A stretch of 51,058 bases of DNA from Acytostelium subglobosum LB1 (Eukaryota; Evosea; Eumycetozoa; Acytosteliales; Acytosteliaceae), in the NCBI RefSeq assembly GCF_000787575.1, contig NW_012236519.1, positions 463,886 to 514,943 of the forward strand, written 5' to 3'. The notes under the pieces are model-generated. The model was not told the origin of the DNA and made no database searches. It saw nothing but the letters and a program-made list of their open reading frames with translations. This document shows, one piece after another, positions 11,394-22,922 of this stretch (the first letter of the stretch is position 1; every line of letters starts with the position of its first letter). A program made the position numbers and the translations under genes.

Positions 11394-11420
11394 AGTATAT
11401 AAATATATTATATTATAATA

Positions 11421-14400
11421 TTATGGTAACAGAGGATCAGTGTCACTGAATGATAGTGACCGCTTACCTGCTGGAGTGATGTCGCCATCATCGCTCACTG
11501 CATCATAGGAGTCCTCGTCCACGAGTATGAGGTCGGTGGGCTTCATGTCTGTACCTGGCTGGCAAAGCACCAGCTTGACACAGCCAGCTTCAAGAGGATT
11601 GAATGAGTTCAGGCTGGAGTTGTTGTCGCCATACTGTAATAGACGATCCTTTTGATTGAATGCACGTCGTTGGCAACGAATCTGATTGACCAACTCGACG
11701 GTTGTGGGTCTGATGATCTGTAGCAGGTGATCCAGTGCGATCGATGGCAACACACAGATGGCCAGCGCGAGGACCAGTGATGTCCAGAAGCTGGCAGTGT
11801 CGACCAAGTGAGTCATGACTGAGTATGTGTCCATAGTTGGCGCGGCATTGAGTACGATCAAACATAGTATATACAATGGGATAGTTCCCCAGATCAATGC
11901 ATGATTGATCCATGTGATGGTACTGTTGTGATTGATTAAGTGTTAGTGAGTGATCGAGTGATTGATCGCAGGCAGGATACATACTGTGATTCAAAGAATA
12001 GAGTGAGTGATTGGAGGAGAATGAGCGCGGTGAATGATACCATTGAGAATGAACCGTAGTCAATGGTGGATCCTTGTGTGAAGGCAAAGGGACCGGCAGT
12101 GGCCGCGAATATTAGGATGGACTGGAAGGCTGCACGGAAGCCCCATCGTGTGATTGATTGCCAGTTGAATGCCGTGCTCTCCTGGGAGATAGAATAGAGG
12201 AATGGGTTGAGTCGCACGACACTCGCAGGTAGATCCTTGTCCAGGATGTAGCCCATCACAGGCAGGCCTGTGAACAGGATGTTGTAGGCTGTCAAAGAGA
12301 ATGTGTTGAAGAATGATGAGCCTGCATAGCCACTGAAGAACTGATATAGTATCTGAATGAAGCATATACACAGCGACTTGTAGAAGCTATAGTTGGCCAC
12401 GAAGCTAGTCCTGAGGTATGAGTATCGTCCATGTACAAACAGTAACTCTTGGAGGTGCTTGAACCTTGATATGCTGTAGTCTGCTGCACGTGCAGCTTGA
12501 AGACCTTCTCGTCCACTGATACCAACACCAATGTTGGCCTCTTGGATCATGGATACATCATTGCCTCCATCTCCAATGGATAGACACACCTTGCCAGTGT
12601 CCTTTACCATGCGCACAACCTGTGCCTTCTGCTCAGGTGTCACTCTACAACATATTACTGATGTAGATAGATCTGCCAAGGCCAATAGCTCGCGCTTAAC
12701 ATGAATGAGAGCTGTGTGTAGTGTATGACCCTCGATCACAATGGTCGCCTTGGGTCTCTCGTGTGAAGTTCCGTCAGTCTGGTAGCTTTGTTGGTACACC
12801 AGCAAGTCCTCCTCAATCTGCCTGATTGAATTCAAGATGTCCTTTGCCGCGACGTCCTGTTGTCCAGGTGTGCCAATGGTGTACACCTTGCAGTCCTTCT
12901 CAATGAGGTTGCATGCGTGGCCAATCTGAATGGCCGTACTGTACTTGTCTCCAGTGAGCATCCACACCTTGATATTGGCCTGTCGCAGACTTGAGATCGT
13001 CTCGGGCACGAACGGCTGCAGTCTATCCTCGATGGCTGTGATTCCCAGCAGCACCAAGTCTCTCTCCAAGCGCTCATATGCATCAAATAGCATCTGCTGT
13101 CTGTTCTCAATTGACATGCTGGCAGGTTGGAAGCGTGATGAGTGCCAGCTTTGGTACTCTTGCTCACTAATGACTCGCGAACTGATGCATAGCGTACGCA
13201 GTCCCTCTGCAGCAAACTCTTCAATGTGTGCCAGTGACTCTGCGTTAGTGACATTGAGGTGTCCCCCTGGCTTCTTGTCGGTCAGTCGCGGGATGATAGC
13301 ATCGTCCGCACCCTTGGTGATCAGCTTGATTTGTCCAGTTTGTTGGTCGCGTAGCACGACACTCATTCGCTTCCTCTCTGATGTGAACTCGAATGTGTGT
13401 AGTGGCGTGTATTGATGCTCTTGTCCTTGGATATCGACTGTGACACGAGATGATGATCTTGTTGTGAATGTGATGTTGAGTGCTGCGGCAGCCTTGACCA
13501 ATGCCTCTTCATCAGGTGATGATGCCCTGAGTAATAGCTTGCCATCGTGATCAGTCGATGGGAAGACAGAATGACACAGTGCCAGGGATGTAAAGAAGTC
13601 CAGTGTTGGCTGATGTCCAGCCTTCAACTCGCCCAACAGCTGTCCATCCTCCATTGATGTATGTAGTCGACTGTCAATCGAGCATCGCTTAAGCAACATT
13701 ATATTCTCTGTCAGTGTGCCAGTCTTGTCGGTGAACAAATGCTCTACCTGTCCCAAATCCTCGCTCAGTGCTGTGCTATTGGCCACGGCAGCCTGATCAG
13801 TGTTGGCATTATACATATTGATGTCCCAATTGATAAACAATGCATAGCAGTACTTGATCACATCGATTGTGACCTTTAGCGAGACTGGTATCATCTAGAG
13901 TTGGTTTGAGAGGGGTCAGTGATCAGGAGGACCGTGATTGATCGAGCATGATGATGATGCTTACCATTGAGTTGAGCAAGAGGAATCGAAGGGGGATGAT
14001 GATAAACTCGTACCATGGTGATTTGTAGGTGCTGGAGTAGCCAAGATACCAGAGTGAATGGATATCGTTGTGACGCACTGACTCGCCAATCGCTCCAAAA
14101 ATGACCACGAGAAGAAGTTGGAATGTGAAGATGATGATTGTGACTCGATTGATGGCGTGATCCAACTTGGTCCATTTGGTGGGCGGACCTTTCTTGTTCT
14201 GACCCATCTTGGTCTCATTGCCAGAGTATACACACAGGCCATACATGTGATCAGTGTTGCGTAGTTGAGTGGCCTGCAGTACAAAGTTGTTGGTGTCCAA
14301 CACGACCCAGTCTGATTGTGTGTACGTGTTTACTCGTCGACTGGCCACGACAGACATGCGGGCGTCCAGACTGTAGATGTTTGAGTTTGGTCCTGGACAC

Positions 14401-15089
14401 TCGACCACGCCTCTGAACTTGGACAGATCGCTCATTGAGTATCCACGCGTCTCAGCTGGCGCCATGCGGCTCTTCAAATCAGTCTCGCCGTCCAAGTTGG
14501 CCGTCTGAATGTAGCAGCTGCCGTCCTCGTTGGACGTGGCCAGGATCAGAAGGTCGGAGGGTATCTCGCGATCGCCCGTGAGGTATACAATGTCGCCCAC
14601 TCTAATCTCGCTGCTGCGCACCTGTTGTGTGGCTGACTCGCGCACCACGCTGTAGAGCCGGCTGTTGGCCTCGGAGTCTCTGCGCCGCCTGTTCAAATCG
14701 TCAAACACCTCCTTGATGGCCGACACGGCAAAGATGAAGACCAGTGCGCCCCAGGTGGACAATGGGTTGACTGGCGTGATTTCTGGAAACAGTTGGAGTA
14801 TTGCGATGAACAGAAAGTATATGTTCATTGGTCTCGAGAACTGCTCGTACAGATTCTTTGGCAAAAAGTTGATCAAAGTGTACTTTGTATTACATATGAC
14901 ATTGCTTTGGAAGTGCTTATTGCGCTCCGTGTCATTGGCATACACATTTCTAATCGTCTGTTCTGCTCGTCCATTGTTCTTCTATTATGTATAAGTATGG
15001 GTTGAGTTAGTAATTGAGGCCTTCCTTGGGCCAGGGTGGGTCCACAAACATCCACATACTCTTGCGAAAAGACTTGTCAATTGATCCAT
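11421..15089 (-). CDS. P4-type ATPase (phospholipid flippase), five-part gene with short first exon
   Basis: Exons 15089-15060, 14981-13965, 13894-11985, 11922-11421 give 1152 residues, normal for P4 ATPases. The 10-codon first exon (MDQLTSLFAR) joins in phase 0 to the segment leading into TIRNVYANDTERNKHF, the standard P4 N-terminal block. Other signatures: actuator DGET (about residue 174), PVSL in the fourth membrane helix, phosphorylation motif DKTGTLTEN (Asp405), hinge GDGGNDV (about residue 790), and about ten hydrophobic segments. The exon 3/4 junction gives ESHTITWINHALIWG, matching the conserved W-x-x-H-x-x-IWG region. It moves aminophospholipids to the cytosolic leaflet of plasma or endomembranes, usually with a CDC50 partner (family knowledge). 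Confidence 0.9.
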
Positions 15090-15519
15090 TGTATAAGATA
15101 AGTGACACTTATTACATGGACACAGTGTCACATAGATAGATCTAAACTTGCAAACAAACAAATGAATGAACTCTATTCACTCAACCAAACATGTGATTGA
15201 TTGATCAAGATGGACAAACAACACGAAAAAAGGATATTTGTGTGTTTTTGATGCAAAGTTTTTCACTCACACATTAAATTTTAATGTTTGATTGTGATAC
15301 TGAGTGAATATCTGTGATTGATTCGTGCGACCCAGGATTGTACGGGGTCTCCAATTGGATGTCGCTCAGTATCCCAGGTCTCTGTACAACGCCATCATTG
15401 TGAGGTCTTGTCGTCAGGTGGGAACATCGTCTTGGACTGAGGTGAGAGGTTCGCTTGATTGGACAAGCGTTGGCAAAAGGAACATTCATCCATCCATTCA
15501 TTCACGTGATTGAGCGCTA
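15090..15519. promoter_or_regulatory. Flippase promoter and 3' end of the EF-hand gene
   Basis: About 430 bp between the flippase ATG (15089) and the stop of the next minus-strand gene (15520). It has AT-rich patches and GATTGATTG repeats; nothing else identified. Confidence 0.4.
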
Positions 15520-17445
15520 TCACTTGCTCACTGGTGTACTATTGTTGTTGGAGTTGGAAGTAGTGCCGCCACTACCACTACTACTACTATTACTACTTGT
15601 GTTGCTGCCAAGGTCGCCAAAGACACGAGATAGTAACCTTTTTGGAGGTTGTCTACGTATTAGCTTCTCTCGCAGTGCTTTGAGGAAGGCCTTGCGAGTG
15701 GCCATCTTGTCGCATATCTCTGCCCACTCCTCCTCTGTGATGGACGCAGCAATCTCGAATGAAACGATGTGATTCTCCAATAGATGTGCCTTGAGGTAGT
15801 TCTTGTGCTTGTCGTCCAGCTTGATGCTGTTGCCATCGAGCCACTCTTGAAAGTCCTTGTTGAAGCTGATAGGTGGTGTGCTGCTGCCCGGTGTCGATGT
15901 GTTGTCTCCCGTGCTCTCGTCGTATGGCACGAACGGCTCGGTGTAGTCTGGGTCGTGGTAGAGCGCCTTGAGGAACGCGTAGTTGGAGCGATCCCACTCG
16001 TCCAGGATGACAAAGTAGTAGACGAGGAACATCTCAAAGTTGATCTGATCAAAGATGACAATGTTGAACTTCTCCAGCGTACCCAGCACCTGATACTCTG
16101 CAATACCCAGGATCTTGGCAAACTTGGTGAACCGGTGGAAGTTGATCGTGTGGTCGTCGGACGCAGACGAAGCGCCTGCCTGCTGCTGGAGTGATGTGTT
16201 GCCAGGGCCCGACGCCATGCCCATGCCACCGGAGCCAGAGATGTCGCCGCCGCCACCACTGCCATCGTCCACGACCTCGGGCAGATCGGCTCCACCTGCC
16301 GCCAGGATCTCAAACATTACGCGGCTGTGCTGGTAGAGGAACTTGGTGGTCTGGCCACACTCACGCGAGGCAAACAGTGCGATGATGAGGAAGAACTCCT
16401 CGAAGCCGACGACGCCAATGTCATCGCGGTCCAGCGCGTCAAAGAGGTCGAGGATGTGGAAGTAGCTAAAGTCGGTGAGGTGGCGCATAAAGAGCAGGAA
16501 CTGCGCCTCGCCCATCGTGAAGTCTGTCTGCTGTGTGTTGCGTTCGTACCAGTTCTTGGCTGTGTTGAAGCCCGACTCTGTGTAGAGCTTCTCAAACAGC
16601 GTCCTCTGTTTCAGTCGGTGGTGATGATTGGGTGGCCGCAGCGAGCTGTGGCTTTGTCGTCGTGGCTGAGGCAGTGGTGGCTGTGACTGTGACTGTGGCG
16701 GCTGTGGTGTAGGTTGTTTGGACTGCTGTACATTCGTTGCTGATCCGGTGGCGGGGGTAGATGTCGATGCTGACGCTGATGGTGCTGCTGATGTTGGCGG
16801 CGACGGTGATGATGTTGTGATGTGTGTGCTGGATGTTGGAGATGTTGGCGGTGAAACACTCGATTCAAAGTCGAGGAAGGAGTTGTTGAGATAACTGTTG
16901 AGTGGAGAGAATGTGTTGGGAGAGTTGCCAGATGATAGCAGTGATGAGCTGCTTGGTGAAAATGATGTCGACAATGGTACAAGCGTTGATGTTAATACAA
17001 ATGGTATGTGATTATTATTTGTGTTGTTGTTGTTATTTGGTGTTGATGGCTGTTGTTGTTGTTGCTGCTTGTCTGATGAGATTGGTGTTGTTGGTTCATT
17101 GATTGTATTTACACTGCTATTGCTATTGTTGTTGTTGTTGTTGCTATTATTACTGTTGTTGTTGTTGTTGATGTTTAGGGAGCTGAGGTTGCTTGCTGAT
17201 CTTGGAGGAGGTATTGGTTTGGTTATGCCTTGTGATGATGTCTGTAGTTGTGTCTTTGGAGGTTGAGGCTGAGGTTGAGGCAGTTTTGTACTGCTTCGAA
17301 CCGATACCTTTGGTGATGGAGGTGATTGTTGTTGAGGACTACTACTACTACTATTATTGTTTACAACCTCTATCGATGATGATGTCAACTCATTGAAGTT
17401 ACTACCTAAAATAATCGCTTTAAGTAGTTCAATGTTTATCTTCAT
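15520..17445 (-). CDS. EF-hand-like protein with low-complexity N-terminus
   Basis: Single exon, 641 residues, ATG at 17445. Residues 20-275 are Ser/Asn/Gln/Pro homopolymer tracts. Residues about 280-480 are ordered and helical, with one near-canonical calcium loop DRDDIGVVGFEE at 339-350 (Ile at loop position 5, Glu at 12), then FLIIALFASRE and a Gly-rich insert. A further helical block contains ILGIAEYQVLGTLEKFNIV and YYFVILDEWDRSNYAFLKALYHDPDY. The C-terminus (about 540-615: FQEWLDGNSIKLDDKHKNYLKAHLLENHI) resembles a SAM-like helical bundle. I do not recognise a named family; calcium binding is plausible but rests on one loop. Confidence 0.7.
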   Translation of the reverse strand: MKINIELLKAIILGSNFNELTSSSIEVVNNNSSSSSPQQQSPPSPKVSVRSSTKLPQPQPQPPKTQLQTSSQGITKPIPPPRSASNLSSLNINNNNNSNNSNNNNNNSNSSVNTINEPTTPISSDKQQQQQQPSTPNNNNNTNNNHIPFVLTSTLVPLSTSFSPSSSSLLSSGNSPNTFSPLNSYLNNSFLDFESSVSPPTSPTSSTHITTSSPSPPTSAAPSASASTSTPATGSATNVQQSKQPTPQPPQSQSQPPLPQPRRQSHSSLRPPNHHHRLKQRTLFEKLYTESGFNTAKNWYERNTQQTDFTMGEAQFLLFMRHLTDFSYFHILDLFDALDRDDIGVVGFEEFFLIIALFASRECGQTTKFLYQHSRVMFEILAAGGADLPEVVDDGSGGGGDISGSGGMGMASGPGNTSLQQQAGASSASDDHTINFHRFTKFAKILGIAEYQVLGTLEKFNIVIFDQINFEMFLVYYFVILDEWDRSNYAFLKALYHDPDYTEPFVPYDESTGDNTSTPGSSTPPISFNKDFQEWLDGNSIKLDDKHKNYLKAHLLENHIVSFEIAASITEEEWAEICDKMATRKAFLKALREKLIRRQPPKRLLSRVFGDLGSNTSSNSSSSGSGGTTSNSNNNSTPVSK

Positions 17446-17695
17446 TGTTGTTGTTATCTCTATATGTACTTCATGTAATAGATATCAATCACATTGTATA
17501 CAACTATCTATGTCTATCTCTGTATGTCTGTTGGTAACTAGTTAACTAACACGATTGTTTGATTGATCACAGTTTGACCAAGAGACGCGTGAATGTGTTT
17601 GTGAATGAGTGTTGGGGGAAGTTGTTTGTTTATGGGTCATTTACAAATTGATTGGTTGGCTAAGTCGAGGAAGTTGGAAGGTAGAGGGTAGAGGG

Positions 17696-19596
17696 CTATT
17701 TAATATCTGTCGGTCTGACAATCCTTCCAAATTGATAGGCGAGGAAACTGTAGATCTTGTTGAATAGACTCTTGTTGTCCAGGTACTCCAGTGTGATCTC
17801 TTCAGATTGTTTCAGATCCTCGTGGAACTGTCTCTCGATGTACTTGGCCACGCGCTCATCCGTGATCGATACGCACACCTCCAAGTTGCGCTGACTCCAA
17901 TGATCGAGATTATACGATCCAATCGTATTGTACTTTCCATCAATCGTTATCGTCTTGGAGTGTAATCTTGTTCCAGTCATCTCGTAGATCTTTACTCCTT
18001 TCCTGCAAATGATTTGATCAATTGATTGATGAGCGAGTGAGTGATTGAGGCGAGGTTGATCAAACATGACATCGACCCTTTTGGATACATACTCTAGAAA
18101 TGGTCTATAAATGTGTTGTCCGGCCATGCGTACCCAGGGAACGTCTGAGATGCCGGCGGTCAGGATCTTGACTTCGACACCACGTGATGCTGTGTCGATG
18201 ATGGCCTTGCGAAGGAGTCGTGGCGGCATGAAGTATGCAGAGGTGAGGTAGCAGTTCTTGTTGCAGTTCTTCAACAGGATGCTCAGTCCTCGTTGCAGGT
18301 TACGCTTGCCTCGCATCAGGTTGGACTCCCATACTTGGATGGGGACATCCTCCACCTTCATCTTGTTCTCGTCAAATTCGTGTGCGGCATCCTCTCCGTC
18401 TTGAAGGTAGTCATCGTCGTCGTCCTCGTCGTCAAAGTCGCGGTTGTCTTCCTCGTTGTAAAAGTCGCTAAAGTACTCATGGTATCGGTCGTACAGTATC
18501 TTGTCGCGTATCGAGTCGTCCATCGGACGGCCCAGGTCTGGTATAATTGATTGTGGATCGATGCTTGGCATTATAGCCTTGCCAGCCTCCGAGGCAGCCG
18601 CCGCCTCTGCAACTGCAGTCTCTGAGTCTGCCCCTCTCTCCAGTGATGAGGATGCGCGTGATGTCGTTGTGGTGGATGTTGGTATGTTTGATGAGTATGA
18701 GGATGAGGAGGAGGGATCGTCTTGATCCCTTGTCGTTCCAGATTGAATCAAATGTGATCGTTGTTGTGAGAATAGTGTCTGCTTGTCCTTCTTTGTGCTG
18801 TAGAAGGCGTCCAGGAGGTCCTTGACAACGGGCCCTTCAATCTTAACGTGCGTGTCTCTAAAGTATGATGTGCCCAACACCTTGCCAGCATACTTCTCGC
18901 TTATATTCATGCCGCCACAATAGCCAATCTTCTCATCGACAACGATCATCTTTCTGTGATTCCTAAACATGATGGGGAAGCTCGTTGAGAAGAATGGATT
19001 GAACTTGATCAATGCTGTAGTGTAACGAATGAGTGAGTGATTGAACCAGTCACGCGGTCGTTCTTATGAGACATAACATACTTGCACCGCTGTCTTTCAG
19101 TTCTTGAAGATGTGAGTCAGAGATGGACGAGCTTCCAATGGCATCATAGACAAACTTTACTTTGCATCCTCGCCGTTGTGCTGCCGTCAGCAACTGAATG
19201 GTCCTCAATCCAACGCTGTCAGGTTCAATTGTATAAGTCTCCATGTTGATCGAGTGTTTGGCCTATGAGAGTTCATCGTTAGTCAGTAAGTCAGTCAGCA
19301 ATATCGTCACGATCTAAGAGAGAGGTTGCCAACATACATTCTCAATGCTGTCCCACATCGACATGAATGTGTCGTCGCCATCAAAGAACAGAGTGACATC
19401 ATTATGTTCACTCCAATTCGAATCAAGTCTGTACAGTCTAATGATTGATTGATTGAGTTAGTGATCTGATAGACAACACGATATGATTGAATAATACCTA
19501 CTTCTTCAATATACTTCTGGACACGACATACTTCCATAGTCGTGTCTTCTTCAGTGATTCAAACAGCTTTGGTGCTTGCTTTGAAGGGAGACTCAT
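17696..19596 (-). CDS. Phospholipase D superfamily protein, cardiolipin synthase-like
   Basis: Exons 19596-19502, 19437-19338, 19262-19082, 19014-18093, 18002-17696 (534 residues). The last intron (18003-18092, 90 nt, GTATGT...GCAG) keeps frame and lacks stops, so naive ORF calling hides it; removal restores FLEKGVKIYEM. Two HKD motifs are intact: HRKMIVVD (His145) followed by GGMN, and HSKTITID (His447) followed by GSYNLD. The N-terminal block (FFDGDDTFMSMWDSIENAKHSI...) is typical of ClsA-like enzymes, which join or hydrolyse phosphatidyl groups. Between the two halves sits a roughly 130-residue low-complexity, very acidic insert. No transmembrane segment is evident. Confidence 0.85.
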
Positions 19597-19989
19597 CTTG
19601 TTGTGTGTATCTGTATCTTTGTATCCTATACTACAATTATATCACAACATCATCGTCTATGAGAGAGATAGATATTAACTGTTGTTGTCTTATCTGAATC
19701 AATCAATCACAGCACATCATTGCATCATTAGTGACATCCCCGAACTTGAATTGCGAATTGTAGTTCATTCACACGTGACTGCTCAAATTCGATCTTATGG
19801 GCTGGAACACATGATGAGTCTTTGGCTAAAGGAACGAAGACCATAATCATGATCACGCATCACAATCATCCATCCATCCCATCATACTTGTACAACTACA
19901 CGTCATTGTGTGTCGACCAATCAATCAAGTGAGTCATCTAGTCGATCAATCCACTCGTCCTGACGAAGGACGGTGGAGGTGGAATGTTG
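19597..19989. other. Intergenic region between the PLD-like gene and GCP3
   Basis: About 393 bp 5' of the PLD-like gene and 3' of the GCP3 gene (both minus). It must contain the PLD-like gene promoter; short ATCA repeats only, no supported gene. Confidence 0.4.
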
Positions 19990-22922
19990 TTATTTACTTG
20001 TGTTGCCTGGAGATGTACTGCTACCACTACTGCTACTACTGCTACTGGTGTTGTTGGATGATGATGCGGCTGCTGCTCTTGTACTACTATAATACTCATT
20101 AAAGTCAAGCATGTAGGACATGGAGATTGGATTGACATCCTTTTGAAGCTTGAGGTTGGCCATCTCTTGTTCAAATTGATTGAACACAGTCCTGTAGTCG
20201 CGATATAATACACTGAGATGTGTGACATAGTTGGTTAGTTCGCGACCAATCCTTGACTCTTGTGTCTCGGAGATCTTGACCTCCTTGCGCACGGCATCGG
20301 CCAACGAGCACAGATTCTTCTGGAGCATCGTGAACTTGTTGATGACGACCAGTATGCGCTTGAACACGTCGTAGCACGACTCTGAGTTGGACAGGAAGGT
20401 CTTGGTGCATATATCCTGCAGGTACTGGCTGTGCGCGTCGATTAGCTGATCCAGGTCGCTGGCGGCGCCGACGGCCTGCTGCATCTTGACCCACGAGTTC
20501 TCGATCGCCTCAAACATGACGTAGTAGTTGAAGTTGGTGATAAAGTGTGTCATCTCGTGCGACAGCATGTTGGAGCGCTGGAAGTCCGTGCCAAAGCTCT
20601 TTGAGTACTTGGACATCAGCACCAGAGTGTTGTAGCTGGCGCGTGTCTTGCGCCAAATGGACGACAGCGAGAACTCCACCTTCTTGACCGTCCACAGAAA
20701 GTGGAAGATCTTCTTGTAGCGCACCATGTCCTGCTTGGAGATGATCGTGGTGATGGGCATGTCGATGTGGTAGTCGATTGAGAAGATGTCCCAGCCTGTG
20801 CTGCCCGGTCGCTCGTCAAGCAGCGAGATGTCCAATCGCTTCAGAATGTCCTCGTCTTCGTACTGTGCGTTCGACGTGCGTATCACGCTCTCCATGATGC
20901 CGACAAGGCGGTGGCGCGTAAGCTGTGCGGCAGGTTTCAGCAAGTCCTCGCCAATCATGTCCATCAGGCCCTGAATGAAGTCGCCCTGTCCCAGCAGCAT
21001 GTATCGGCGCAGGGCTTGGCAGTGCTCCATGTATCTGAACTTGTCCATCATCAGATTGAACAGACGCTTGCTGCTGTGCTCTGACGTCCGGTTGATTACT
21101 GCCTCGAGGTTGCCAAGGTCGGCGTATGTCTCGAGCTGCACGCCTGGGCCAAGGGTGAACCTGTCCACGGACCAATGGGTCTCCTTGCAGCACTGTTTCA
21201 TAAAGTTGATCGACTTGCCTATCAGGAGGATTCGTCGGCTCATGTCCTGGTCGATGAATGTCGGCAGCATGTCGGCCTGCAGCGTGTACTTCTCCTTCCA
21301 CACGCGCTCCAGCTGTATCTTTTGATTCTTGAGGATGAAGAACTCGCCAAAGGGATCGTTGATCTCGCCCTCAAATATCCATCGGGTGATCATCGTGATG
21401 ATGGGCTGTGAGATGCGTACCAGTATCGATTTGACCATTGAGTGTACAACACTGTTGCCTTGGGCCGAGAATGACTCGACGTAGGAGATGGTGGCACCAC
21501 CCTTGCGATTGGCAACGCCGGCCACCAATGCGGCAAGTGATCGCAGTCGCGCCATTGGTTCCTGTATCCAAACAAACACGCCCATCAATGACGTGTTCTC
21601 GCTCTGGTAGTCTGGAGGTGGCTTGTATGATTGCAGTGCGGGGTTGTCCGTCACATTCCTATCTATCTTTGTCTCTAGAATGGCTATCAAGCGATATAAC
21701 TCTGCCAGCTCGTCTTGTAGCGCGGAGCAGAAGCACTATAGAGCAATCAATATCGATCGATTGTTAGGATATTGATGTGATTGAATGATCGCGAGAGAGA
21801 TGGACACTTACCTGGTTGACGAGACCCTTGTGGCGGAACTCTCCGTTGACCAGGAAGATTCGGATCTGCCTGAACAGCCAACCAAACTCTGCCAGACGGC
21901 CAATCATGTCGCGTCGAGGCCTTGACAGGTTCACATTGGGCTCCACGGCGAATGAATCAATGTCGTTGAAGAACTTGATGTACTTGCCATCGATACCCTG
22001 AAACACGTATATGAGGTCGCGTACCAGTAGTTCTTCGGCCACATCGACAAGTGGCTGTCTATTCTGTTGTTGCTGTTGTTGGTGTTGTTGTGGTTGTTTG
22101 GCCGCCGGCTTGGGCGACAGTGGAGACGTTGTCAGTTGCATTTTTAAGAAGTTGTTGTGCAATGGAGGTGGCTGATGCATCGTTTGCTGTTGCGATATCT
22201 TGGTCTGTTGTAGTTTGCTCTGTATCTGCTCCTCCAGAGATGCTGACTTGGCCTTGTGTCTATCATCCATCACACCGCCATTGGTGACTATTCTTAACAT
22301 TGTTTCCAGAATGACCTGATTGTTCTTTGACGTTGACAACAGATCACGATACAAGTCTCCAAACTTGATCAACTTTTCTTTGTCTCCAGTCTTCTTTACT
22401 GTTATCGATATCACTTGTCAGTATCATTCAATCATTCATTCAATGATGGGATGATGACTTACATGCTTGTTGCAGTTTATCATACATTGGTAGATCGTCG
22501 ACGTTACTACCATCGGTCTTCAATCCAGCAGCGTGTTGTTGTTGCTGTTGTTGTCTTGATATAGAGTTGGTGCTCTCGGCCAACCTCTTTCTGTAATCGC
22601 TGAATGATTCATTGTCAGATTGTTTGACTACAAGTGATAGCATCTTAAATAGGAGATCGGAGAGCACTGATGTCGATGTTGTTGATGTTGTTCTATTCTG
22701 AGTGGTTGATACTCCATTCATTCTATTATGATTCGTTGATGTTGATGTCGATGTTGTTGAGGTTGATGTTGATGATTGACGTGAAGTATTATCATTGTAT
22801 TGTTGCTGTTGTTGTTGTTTCAAGGTGTTCATTGTATATTGTTGTTGATCATTATTCATGACTTTGTTGTTATGATTTGCTGCTGTAGTCGTTGTTGTTG
22901 TATGTGGATGATTATAATCCAT
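19990..22922 (-). CDS. spc98: Gamma-tubulin complex component 3 (Spc98/GCP3)
   Basis: Exons 22922-22463, 22398-21812, 21735-19990 (930 residues). The start is ATG 22922; a GTG just upstream is ignored. Residues 1-100 are Gln/Thr/Asn-rich. The region from about 240 shows the GCP3 block RDLIYVFQGIDGKYIKF, then LSRPRRDMIGRLAEFGWL, and across the second intron QCFCSALQDELAELYRL, all Spc97/Spc98 (GCP) family landmarks. GRIP1 and GRIP2 regions follow, with KYKKIFHFLWTVKKVEF-like helices typical of the gamma-tubulin-binding half. The C-terminus is a Ser/Asn/Gly tail. With GCP2/Spc97 and gamma-tubulin it nucleates microtubules at the nucleus-associated body. Confidence 0.9.

Noticed and set aside
12930-13415. 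Plus-strand open frame within the flippase gene
   Set aside because: Antisense shadow of a well-conserved P-type ATPase exon.
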